From: Treponema sp.
GTDB lineage: Bacteria; Spirochaetota; Spirochaetia; Treponematales; Treponemataceae
Assembly: GCA_014803985.1 (NCBI GenBank)
Contig: JAAVAO010000056.1
Coordinates: forward strand, 1 to 55,390
Length of the DNA stretch: 55,390 nt
Direction: 5' to 3'
In this document: positions 9,012-16,066 of the stretch, piece after piece
Layout of the letters: each line of letters begins with the position of its first letter
Position numbering within the stretch: position 1 is the stretch's first letter
Notes under the pieces: generated by a model
What the model saw: the letters and a program-made list of their open reading frames with translations, nothing else
What the model was told of the DNA's origin: nothing
Databases searched by the model: none
Made by a program: the position numbers and the translations under genes

Positions 9012-10238
9012 TTATGGAAGGGCAATTTTGTCCAAAATACCTTTAAGCGCGGCGATCGCAAGACCATAATTTGTCATAGGAATGTTTGCCGCTTTTGCAA
9101 GTTCTTGGCGGTGTAACATATAGGGACGATTAAACATACACGCTCCGCAGTGGATTATCAAGTCATAAAGTGGCTGCCCATTTGCATCGTTTAAATTTTT
9201 AGGGAAATCCGTTCCGCGCACAAAATCAATTTGTATGTTCGGAACAGTATTTTGCAGCATTCGTGGAATTTTTACACGCCCAATGTCTTCTTCTTGCGGA
9301 ATGTGAGTGCATGCCTCCGCTATTAAAACGCGGGAAGACGAATTCAATTTTGAAATTGCAAACGCCCCTTCCTTGAATAACTGTATGTTACCTTTGGAAG
9401 CCGCCATCAAAACTGAAAATGATGTAAGAAGGCTTTCTTTTGGCTTTAGAGAATATGCATGTTCAAAAACTTGCGAATCAACTATAATAAGGGATGGAAC
9501 AGTTTTCAAAGAATTTAAAGTTTGTTGCATTCCGTCTGCCGTGCAAGACACCACAATGCACTTTTTATCCAGCAATTCTCGTAAAACGTGCACTTGAGGC
9601 AAAATGAGCCGTCCTTTTGGAGCTTGAATATCCTGCGGCATCACTAAAAGAACAAGATCTCCTGTTTTGCAGATATTTTCCGTAAATGAAACACAAGGCA
9701 TTTTATCTGCTATTTGACGGATTTTTTCAATAAGATTTTCTATCCCTGATTTTTTTAATGAACTCACACCAACAGAAGGCTTTTTTGCAAAAGAATCAAT
9801 GCGCATTTTTACGCTCTTTAGTTTTTCTTCCGAAATTTTATCCACTTTTGTTATTACTGGAATATACGGCTTTTTTGACTCCATTATTTTTGAAAACCAA
9901 AATGCATTTTCGTTTTCAAAATCGGTGAATTCATCGCTTTCATCGGCAGAAAAGACTAAAAGCACAATGTCTATTCTATTTAAAACATCGACTGCTTTTT
10001 CAAGGCGTTTTTCAGAAAGAACCGTTTTATCTTCAAAACCAGCCGTATCTGTAAAAAGAACTGGTCCCACCCCTCTGATTTCCATAGTCTTGTTTACAGG
10101 ATCAGTGGTAGTTCCTGCCTCATCCGAAACTATCGAAAAATTTTGGTTTGTAAGAGCATTAAGAAGAGACGACTTTCCGCTGTTAGTCCTCCCAAAAATC
10201 CCAATGTGAATACGCAAGGAATTTGGCGTTTGTGTCAT
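9012..10238 (-). CDS. hydF: [FeFe]-hydrogenase maturation GTPase HydF
   Basis: The scaffold on which the H-cluster precursor is assembled before transfer to [FeFe]-hydrogenase. The 408 residues show an Era-like GTPase domain with P-loop GRTNSGKS (16-23), DTAG and TKVD motifs. A dimerisation region and a C-terminal iron-sulfur domain follow, with CTH (EACTHIP) and HCGAC ligands, the HydF CxH...HCxxC pattern. It starts 2 bases after the stop of the CmpB-like membrane gene, without its own ribosome site, so translation is probably coupled. hydE, hydG and a hydrogenase are not in the window. It implies a fermentative, hydrogen-metabolising anaerobe. Confidence 0.95.
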   Translation of the reverse strand: MTQTPNSLRIHIGIFGRTNSGKSSLLNALTNQNFSIVSDEAGTTTDPVNKTMEIRGVGPVLFTDTAGFEDKTVLSEKRLEKAVDVLNRIDIVLLVFSADESDEFTDFENENAFWFSKIMESKKPYIPVITKVDKISEEKLKSVKMRIDSFAKKPSVGVSSLKKSGIENLIEKIRQIADKMPCVSFTENICKTGDLVLLVMPQDIQAPKGRLILPQVHVLRELLDKKCIVVSCTADGMQQTLNSLKTVPSLIIVDSQVFEHAYSLKPKESLLTSFSVLMAASKGNIQLFKEGAFAISKLNSSSRVLIAEACTHIPQEEDIGRVKIPRMLQNTVPNIQIDFVRGTDFPKNLNDANGQPLYDLIIHCGACMFNRPYMLHRQELAKAANIPMTNYGLAIAALKGILDKIALP

Positions 10239-10240
10239 TT

Positions 10241-11119
10241 TTATTTTTTAACTTCAGAAAGCTGTCGCTTTAAATGTGCAAGAGAATCTTTGTAAAGAGA
10301 ACTTTTCATCGTTGGGAAGTGACGCATAAAAGATTCTGCAAGCCGATTGTGTTTCTCCATGTAATCAACTTTTTCAAGCAAGTTTTTGCTGAATTTATCG
10401 CGGTTTTCAATCGCATGTGTTTTTATAGACTCAAGCATCGATTCAAGAGAATCGTCTTTGAACCAACTTGCAGACTGGTAATGATCCCGCAGAGAATCGC
10501 CAAACTCCTTTAGTCTTGCAATATGAACGTTAAAGTCAACAAGTTTGTTTACAGTGATAACCAAGTCTATTAAAAATGCAACCAAAAGGACATTCGCAAT
10601 TGTTATAATGATGAAGTTAGAAAAATATGAAAGCATTTTTTCAATAAGAGGCTGAACAAATTTTATGACTGCAACTGTCATTACTCCAAACAAAATGGAA
10701 TTTTGCAAGCAAATTCTTCCGTTAATATGCAACGGAATAGATTTTCCTTTAATCGTCACTTTTTTTTCAGAGTAATCCCACCATTTTGTATGAAAAATTT
10801 TTTCGAGCGCAAAACTGCCGACATATTCAACAAGAGAACAAAAAATCAATCCCGTAATAAAAAGCAACCACACAGGATTTTGAAGTCGAGGGGGCAACGC
10901 CAAAATCAATATTCCGCCCACTCCATAAATTGGACAAAGTGGCCCGTGCAGCATCCCTCGGTTTACAAATTTATGCTCAAAAAAAATGCCGACATAAGCG
11001 ACTTCACAAATCCAACCAATAACGCTAAACAGCAAAAAAACAATAAACGCCTTTGCCAATTCAACAGACTGAAATGCAATGTGTGTAGAATTAAGCCAAT
11101 CAAAAAATGTATTACTCAT
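10241..11119 (-). CDS. CmpB-like putative ABC-transporter permease family membrane protein
   Basis: A 292-residue membrane protein of the family annotated as putative ABC transporter permease (ABC_trans_CmpB). It has about five hydrophobic segments between residues 20 and 210 and the family's NRGMLHGPLCPIYGVGG and WWDYS motifs, then a hydrophilic helical C-terminus. The ribosome site is AAGGA, 8 bases before the ATG. hydF follows after 2 bases. Its first 36 codons and 23 upstream bases are duplicated at 12404-12534, on the far side of a protease gene. No ATP-binding or substrate-binding partner is nearby, so a transporter role is unproven. Confidence 0.8.
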   Translation of the reverse strand: MSNTFFDWLNSTHIAFQSVELAKAFIVFLLFSVIGWICEVAYVGIFFEHKFVNRGMLHGPLCPIYGVGGILILALPPRLQNPVWLLFITGLIFCSLVEYVGSFALEKIFHTKWWDYSEKKVTIKGKSIPLHINGRICLQNSILFGVMTVAVIKFVQPLIEKMLSYFSNFIIITIANVLLVAFLIDLVITVNKLVDFNVHIARLKEFGDSLRDHYQSASWFKDDSLESMLESIKTHAIENRDKFSKNLLEKVDYMEKHNRLAESFMRHFPTMKSSLYKDSLAHLKRQLSEVKK

Positions 11120-11142
11120 ATAATAATCCTTATATTTCGCTT
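11012..11142. repeat. 131-bp direct repeat, copy A (start of the intact CmpB-like gene)
   Basis: Matches 12404-12534 over 131 bases with three mismatches, all clustered around the start codon. Copy A contains the ribosome site and first 36 codons of the intact gene. Similarity stops abruptly at both ends, so this marks a junction of the 11143-12403 insert. Confidence 0.92.
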
Positions 11143-11222
11143 ACGGCTCTTGACTAGTTAAAAACCAAAAATTTCCTAATCAAGATACGTTTTACAGTTG
11201 AGTAAACCACAACGAAAACTAA

Positions 11223-11429
11223 TTAGTTTAGACCGTCCGTCATTGCAGGAGACTGAAGCTGTGTAATATTGCTGACAGCAGGATTATGCAGACCGCTCAC
11301 TCTTCCTGTATTCAACTGACAATTCATGCGACCTGTATTTATACTGAACCTAATAGTATCCGACCCTTTTCCTGTGAGACCATACGCATTGTATATACGC
11401 AAAATATCTTCCAACTGAATTACATCCAT
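11223..11429 (-). CDS. Small hypothetical protein (68 aa) coupled to the protease gene
   Basis: Not a recognised family. The ATG at 11429 is 13 bases after the TAG of the protease gene and is preceded by GAGGG at good spacing, so it looks translated from the same mRNA. An upstream in-frame ATG (11456) would overlap the protease and has no ribosome site. The product is hydrophilic, with two similar short segments (INTGRM and LNTGRV) and a Ser/Gln/Asn-rich tail. It lies inside the islet bounded by the 131-bp repeats. It could be a partner, substrate or inhibitor of the protease; that is conjecture. Confidence 0.5.
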   Translation of the reverse strand: MDVIQLEDILRIYNAYGLTGKGSDTIRFSINTGRMNCQLNTGRVSGLHNPAVSNITQLQSPAMTDGLN

Positions 11430-11442
11430 ACTATAGCCCTCA

Positions 11443-12330
11443 CTATCTTGCCGCATGCTGTGCGACTACTGCCGTACCGCATTGATTTTCTATAATTTTT
11501 ATTGCAAGCGTTGAATCAAAAGTAAGCATATATGCATGATGCAACGACAAAATTGCGTCTTGCAATTCATTATTATCTTCCATCATGAATACTTTCAATC
11601 CCATGTTTTTACATTTATCGGCATTAAAATGCCTATTGTGAACTTTTGAATTGTCATGTTCGTTTAGTCCGCAAACAATTTTTTCTATAATGGATTTATC
11701 TTTGACAGAATCAAACATACAGGATCCCAGCCAATCATGCACCAATTCACTTGACAGGCGAATTGCATCAATTGCAGATTTCATAAAAGCGGCAGGATAT
11801 TGCTGTAACTTTATTGCCCAGTAATTTGCATTTTCTGGATGCAAAGCCAAATCCGCTTTTGCCTCTTCAAATTCCATTTGAATATTATATGCTGGAATAC
11901 CGCCGAATTGGGGATCAATAGGACCAAGGCTAGATTGTTTTCCCATAATAATCTCTTTTCCAGAACAGGCAATCATTGTTCCTGCTGACATAGCAAGTTG
12001 AGGAATTATTACACGTATATCATTTTTAAATTTCTGTCTTAGATAATTTACAATAGATTCCGATGCAGCAGGATCACCGCCAGGAGTATGCAATATCAAA
12101 TCAAGTCCTTTTGAACAATCCAATCCATTTACAGCAGTCATAAAGCCCGTCATGTCTGCATCAGAAATATCAAGATTGGTCATACCGTTTTTAGTCAACC
12201 ATGCTGAATAATAGGCGATTACATTTCGACCTGTTATTTTGGAAAGTTTTTGGATATACGTCAGTCGCACAGAATCAAACTGAGATTTTGTCCCCTGAAT
12301 TTCCTGTAAAATAGCACTCCAGTTTCCCAT
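11443..12330 (-). CDS. SDH-family Clp-fold serine protease (SppA-like)
   Basis: A 295-residue protein of the SDH/serine-dehydrogenase-proteinase family (ClpP/crotonase fold). Visible motifs are LILHTPGGDP (78-87), AMSAGT with the probable catalytic Ser115, GPIDPQFGG with Asp139, and a later NEHDNSKVHNRH segment that should hold the catalytic His. No signal peptide or transmembrane segment is seen, so it probably acts in the cytoplasm, perhaps near the membrane. AGAGG stands 6 bases before the ATG. It is flanked by copies of the CmpB-gene 5' end, indicating insertion. Substrate unknown. Confidence 0.85.
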   Translation of the reverse strand: MGNWSAILQEIQGTKSQFDSVRLTYIQKLSKITGRNVIAYYSAWLTKNGMTNLDISDADMTGFMTAVNGLDCSKGLDLILHTPGGDPAASESIVNYLRQKFKNDIRVIIPQLAMSAGTMIACSGKEIIMGKQSSLGPIDPQFGGIPAYNIQMEFEEAKADLALHPENANYWAIKLQQYPAAFMKSAIDAIRLSSELVHDWLGSCMFDSVKDKSIIEKIVCGLNEHDNSKVHNRHFNADKCKNMGLKVFMMEDNNELQDAILSLHHAYMLTFDSTLAIKIIENQCGTAVVAQHAAR

Positions 12331-12341
12331 AACCGCCTCTC

Positions 12342-12358
12342 ACACTTTTTTTAAGTGT
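12342..12358. promoter_or_regulatory. Hairpin in the protease leader
   Basis: ACACTT-TTTTT-AAGTGT, a 6-bp inverted repeat just upstream of the protease ribosome site. It could be an operator or an mRNA hairpin; nothing more can be said. Confidence 0.4.
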
Positions 12359-12367
12359 AACATACAT

Positions 12368-12511
12368 TTATCGAAAGCACAACTGTTGTGTCCGTTCCAA
12401 AACCCAACCAATAACGCTAAACAGCAAAAAAACAATAAACGCCTTTGCCAATTCAACAGACTGAAATGCAATGTGTGTAGAATTAAGCCAATCAAAAAAT
12501 GTATTATCCAT
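12368..12511 (-). pseudogene. Truncated duplicate of the CmpB-like gene 5' end
   Basis: The frame from ATG 12511 encodes 36 residues nearly identical to the N-terminus of the intact protein (MDNTFFDWLN versus MSNTFFDWLN). It then diverges after VIGW into 11 unrelated residues and a stop. It keeps the AAGGA ribosome site, so a 47-residue peptide could still be made. It is best read as the target-gene remnant left when the protease islet inserted. Confidence 0.85.
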
Positions 12512-12534
12512 ACAATAATCCTTATATTTCGCTT
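12404..12534. repeat. 131-bp direct repeat, copy B
   Basis: Partner of 11012-11142 (three mismatches). Beyond 12534 the sequence continues into a hairpin repeat and then ordinary intergenic DNA, which suggests that this side holds the original upstream region of the CmpB-like gene. Confidence 0.92.
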
Positions 12535-12539
12535 TGCTC

Positions 12540-12584
12540 GCTACCGAGTTTTTACCTGCTCGCAATGCAAGCAAGTAAAAACTC
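12540..12584. repeat. Dispersed hairpin repeat (GCTACCGAG family)
   Basis: Starts with GCTACCGAG. GAGTTTTTAC (12546-12555) pairs with GTAAAAACTC (12575-12584), and GCA/TGC-type pairing continues inside with two mismatches. The same head and arms occur at 18987-19030 and, inverted, in each unit of the array at 2-372. Confidence 0.75.
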
Positions 12585-12746
12585 AAGACAGAAGCTAAGT
12601 AATTACTCCCTCCCATACAACCCTTGCTACAGTAAAAAATACTGATTTTATTTTACAAAATTTCGCAGTGTTTGTAAACTTTTTAAGGAAACACTGGAAA
12701 ACGTCTGTAAGAACTAAAATAAAATATGGAGAGTGGAAATCTTTTT

Positions 12747-12775
12747 TTGACAAATAAAAACATGCGTCATATAAT
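12747..12775 (+). promoter_or_regulatory. Full-consensus sigma-70 promoter
   Basis: TTGACA (12747-12752), exactly 17 bases, TATAAT (12770-12775). Transcription would start near 12782, leaving a leader of about 113 bases before the ATG at 12895. No riboswitch class was recognised in that leader. Confidence 0.85.
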
Positions 12776-12894
12776 GTAAATAAATATTTTTCAAGATGTT
12801 ATCTTATGAAAAAATAGTATTTTTTGTTTTGGTTTCTACTATATCTTAAAGCTTTGAGGTGGCTTTCTTGATTATTTATCTTAAGGGTATTTTT

Positions 12895-13398
12895 ATGAAA
12901 AAACATTTTATTTTATTTATGATTTTTGCATTGATGTGCGCGGCGGGATTTTCTGAAGAGATGAATGGAAACGGCTCGGGCGAAAAAGGTGAGGAATCGC
13001 CCGATGTTTCAACTTTGAATATTAATTTTTTGGAACATACTTTGGAACATACCCCGAAACTTATAAATTTCACGTCGTACCAAAATCAACTGGGCGAGCC
13101 GCTTTCCTATAAGGAAGTAAACGCCATGTTGCTTTCCGTTCCAGAAAATGAACAGTTGACGCGCCGCCACCGCATTTGGCGAGGAACTGCATGGACATTT
13201 GCTAGCATACTGCTTGCCTGCGTTGTAGCAGACACAGTATACACTTGTGTGGACGGACTGCCTCAAGAAAACGCTGTCATAGCAACTGCATCTGCAACGG
13301 GTCTCTGTTCATTATCCTGCGCCCTGTTTTCGGGCTACATCTCGACAACACAGTATTTGAGAGCCGTGGACAATTACAACAAACAATTTATAAAATAG
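12895..13398 (+). CDS. Hypothetical exported/membrane protein
   Basis: A 167-residue protein with a signal peptide (MKKHFILFMIFALMCAAGFS, cut near residue 20). A Gly/Glu-rich stretch, a central hydrophilic region, and two hydrophobic segments follow (about 100-120 and 130-150). No family recognised. The frame opens at 12859, but ATG 12895 has AAGGG upstream and begins the signal peptide. A full-consensus promoter 120 bases upstream suggests strong expression. Possibly anchored in the inner membrane with a periplasmic N-terminal region. Confidence 0.75.
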   Translation: MKKHFILFMIFALMCAAGFSEEMNGNGSGEKGEESPDVSTLNINFLEHTLEHTPKLINFTSYQNQLGEPLSYKEVNAMLLSVPENEQLTRRHRIWRGTAWTFASILLACVVADTVYTCVDGLPQENAVIATASATGLCSLSCALFSGYISTTQYLRAVDNYNKQFIK

Positions 13399-13468
13399 GC
13401 AAATAAAAAAGCAACGGAAAAATTATAACGCTCACTCGACTTCCACTTTCACTTTTGTGCATTGCGTT

Positions 13469-13490
13469 ACCAAAACTGGCTAGTTTTGGT
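13469..13490. repeat. Perfect hairpin ACCAAAACT-GGCT-AGTTTTGGT
   Basis: A 9-bp perfect inverted repeat between the hypothetical gene and the first methyltransferase. It shares CAAAACTGGCTAG with the array at the left end of the window. It is followed by AGCTTTT, so it may serve as a terminator for the upstream gene. Confidence 0.6.
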
Positions 13491-13561
13491 AGCTTTTAAA
13501 TCACATTATTTTAAGTTCTCTATATTTTTCTTTAAAATATGTTATAATATACACTTGTGAA

Positions 13562-14698
13562 ATGGAACATATCAAAACATTCTCCGAAAAAACCGCAGAA
13601 ATACAAGAAAATCCCGATTTCCTCACAACGCAGATTATCACCTATTTAGGAAACAAACGCGCGCTCATTGGGGAAATTGAAGAGGAAATTCGCATAATTT
13701 TACAAACGCTTGACAAAGAAAAGTTGTTTTGCGCTGACATTTTCTCCGGATCGGGAATTGTCGCCCGAATGATGAAAAAATATTCTTCGCACCTTATTGC
13801 AAATGATTTGGAACAGTATTCCGCGCTCATCAATTCCTGCTACCTTTCAAACAAAAAAGATTTTCCAAAAGAAAAATGTGCCGAACTTCGACAAGAAATA
13901 CAATCCCGATGCGAAAAAGAATTGTTTTCCGGAATAATTTCACAAAATTATGCACCAAAAAATGATCACAACATTCAAAAAGGGGAGCGCGTCTTTTACA
14001 CACATGAAAATGCCGTTCTCATAGACACATATAGAAAATTGATAGATGATATTGTGGAGAATAATTTAAAAAAATATTTTCTTGCGCCACTCATAACGGA
14101 AGCATCTATTCATGTAAACACAAGTGGCATTTTCAAAGGATTTTACAAAGACAAAAACACAAAAATTGGTTGTTTTGGGGGCGCGGCAAAGAATGCGCTT
14201 TCTCGTATTTTCGGCAGGATTGAACTAAAAGAACCTGTATTCAGTAATTTCGATTCTGAAGTTGAAATCTTTCAAAAAGACGCAGTGTCTCTTTCTTCTG
14301 AATTAAAAAATCTCGACATTGCGTATTTAGATCCGCCATATAACCAGCATCCTTATGGCTCAAATTATTTTATGCTAAACTTGATTTTGAAAAATCAACT
14401 TGACGCCCCCTTGAGCAAAGTAAGTGGAATCATACAAAATTGGAATCGCTCGGATTTTAACAAATCACGCCTTGCCCTTTCCGCTCTAGAACAAATTATC
14501 AAAAATCTTGACGCAAAATTCGTTGTCGTTTCCTACAATTCAGAAGGCTTTATTTCGTTTGAACAAATGTCCGAAATGCTTTCAAAATATGGAAAAGTAA
14601 AGACAAAAAAAATCATGTACAACGCTTTCAGAGGAAGCCGTAATTTGCATGGACGCAATATTCATGTTTCAGAATATATATTCGTGGTAAAAAAATGA
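13562..14698 (+). CDS. DNA adenine-N6 methyltransferase, D12 class
   Basis: A 378-residue methyltransferase of the Dam/D12 (alpha) class. Motif X is ITYLGNKRAL (26-35), motif I is ADIFSGSG (58-65) for SAM binding, and the catalytic motif IV is DPPY (257-260, followed by NQ), typical of adenine-N6 enzymes. The target recognition region lies between motifs I and IV. TATAAT at 13543-13548 stands 13 bases before the ATG, giving a very short leader. A second DNA methyltransferase follows after 54 bases, but no endonuclease gene is adjacent. It may be half of a two-methyltransferase modification pair or an orphan regulator. Confidence 0.88.
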   Translation: MEHIKTFSEKTAEIQENPDFLTTQIITYLGNKRALIGEIEEEIRIILQTLDKEKLFCADIFSGSGIVARMMKKYSSHLIANDLEQYSALINSCYLSNKKDFPKEKCAELRQEIQSRCEKELFSGIISQNYAPKNDHNIQKGERVFYTHENAVLIDTYRKLIDDIVENNLKKYFLAPLITEASIHVNTSGIFKGFYKDKNTKIGCFGGAAKNALSRIFGRIELKEPVFSNFDSEVEIFQKDAVSLSSELKNLDIAYLDPPYNQHPYGSNYFMLNLILKNQLDAPLSKVSGIIQNWNRSDFNKSRLALSALEQIIKNLDAKFVVVSYNSEGFISFEQMSEMLSKYGKVKTKKIMYNAFRGSRNLHGRNIHVSEYIFVVKK

Positions 14699-14752
14699 AA
14701 AGACGATAAACACCCTCTTTTAACTTTTTTAAATATACGCTATATTCTTTTT

Positions 14753-15982
14753 ATGAGTTTTTCGATTAGTTGGACCGATGTTCCTGAAGATGCAGATACT
14801 ATAAGCGTTCAAAATACATATAATTTTGTTCGGGATGACGGCAAATCAATATATTCTAAAACAGACGCTGAAAATACCCGCAAACACCCAACACATATTT
14901 TTATTGAAGGTGATAATTATTCTGCATTAAAATTACTGGAAAATGAATTCTCTGAAAAAATACATTTTATCTATATCGACCCCCCTTATAATACGGGAAA
15001 AACTAACTTTACATACAACGACTCGCGTTTTTTGTCTAAAAAAAACAATGCTGGAAAAAAGGACAGATATAGTGCGTGGCTAAGTTTTATGAATCGTCGC
15101 CTTATCTGCGCAAAAAAACTCCTTGCAAATGATGGATGCATTTTTATTGCGATTGCAGAAGAATCTCTGTATGTTTTAAAGCTGCTTTGCGACAGCATAT
15201 TCGGATCTGAAAATTTCATAAACAACTTTATGTGGCTTCATGGCAAGGGAAAAAAAAATAGATTTTCACGAACTATGCAAGAATCGCACCTTTGCTATGC
15301 AAAAAGCATAAAGCATTTAAATGACTTTATTGATTTTGAAGAAACTCACTGGGCAACAACAAACGCCGACAACGATGAACGCGGCGCGTGGTTTAGCGGA
15401 AGTATAAGCTTTGACGAAAAACGTTCAAATCCAAAACATCCAAACTTTTTTAAAGTCACTTCGCCGTCAGGAAAAGAATGGCTTCGCCAGTGGCTTGTTA
15501 CAAAAAAAGAAATGAACGATTTAATTTTGGAAAACAAAATATATTGGGGAAAGGCGCCACTTTTCAACAATGTGCCGCGAAAAAAAATCTTTAACGGAGA
15601 AAAAACACAAATCATTCCCAAAAATATAATTGACAGCGCAAATTCCACGAGGGCGGCACAACAGTATCTAGATACGTTGCTTTCAGAAAAATGCTGTTTC
15701 GACAACCCAAAGCCCGTCGATTTAATCCTGCATTTTTTAAAAATAGTAAATATGAAAAAAGACATAACGGTTATGGATTTTTTTGCAGGAAGCGGAACGA
15801 CATTTGAAGCGGTTGTAAAACAAAATGACTGTGACAAAGGAAACAGACGCTGCATTTTAATTCAAAAACCCGAAAAAATAAAAAAAGACTCAAAATTTGA
15901 AACAATTTCAAGTCTTTGTTATGAACGCATAAAAAAAACAATCCCAAGCACAGATGGTCTAGACTATCTTGTTTTAAAATAA
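14753..15982 (+). CDS. Site-specific DNA methyltransferase, beta class (Mod-like)
   Basis: A 409-residue enzyme. Motif IV IDPPYNTG comes early (75-82), the recognition region is in the middle, and motif I FFAGSGTT is near residue 345. This is the beta-class order seen in type III Mod and many type II adenine methyltransferases. It is shorter than typical Mod subunits (about 600), and no res gene follows. Translation probably starts without a leader: TATATT (14741-14746) ends 6 bases before the ATG. It lies in tandem with the D12 methyltransferase, which suggests methylation of the two strands of an asymmetric site; that pairing is inferred. Confidence 0.87.
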   Translation: MSFSISWTDVPEDADTISVQNTYNFVRDDGKSIYSKTDAENTRKHPTHIFIEGDNYSALKLLENEFSEKIHFIYIDPPYNTGKTNFTYNDSRFLSKKNNAGKKDRYSAWLSFMNRRLICAKKLLANDGCIFIAIAEESLYVLKLLCDSIFGSENFINNFMWLHGKGKKNRFSRTMQESHLCYAKSIKHLNDFIDFEETHWATTNADNDERGAWFSGSISFDEKRSNPKHPNFFKVTSPSGKEWLRQWLVTKKEMNDLILENKIYWGKAPLFNNVPRKKIFNGEKTQIIPKNIIDSANSTRAAQQYLDTLLSEKCCFDNPKPVDLILHFLKIVNMKKDITVMDFFAGSGTTFEAVVKQNDCDKGNRRCILIQKPEKIKKDSKFETISSLCYERIKKTIPSTDGLDYLVLK

Positions 15983-16066
15983 CACTTTAGCCTATTTTTC
16001 TGCCCGTAACATTTGCACTTGGGATGCTTGCTTTATTTTCCGGCAAAATGAATTGTTATGTGCTCT

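Noticed and set aside
11143..12403. Insertion sequence
   Set aside because: No transposase and no terminal inverted repeats; the flanking repeat is 131 bases, too long for a target duplication.
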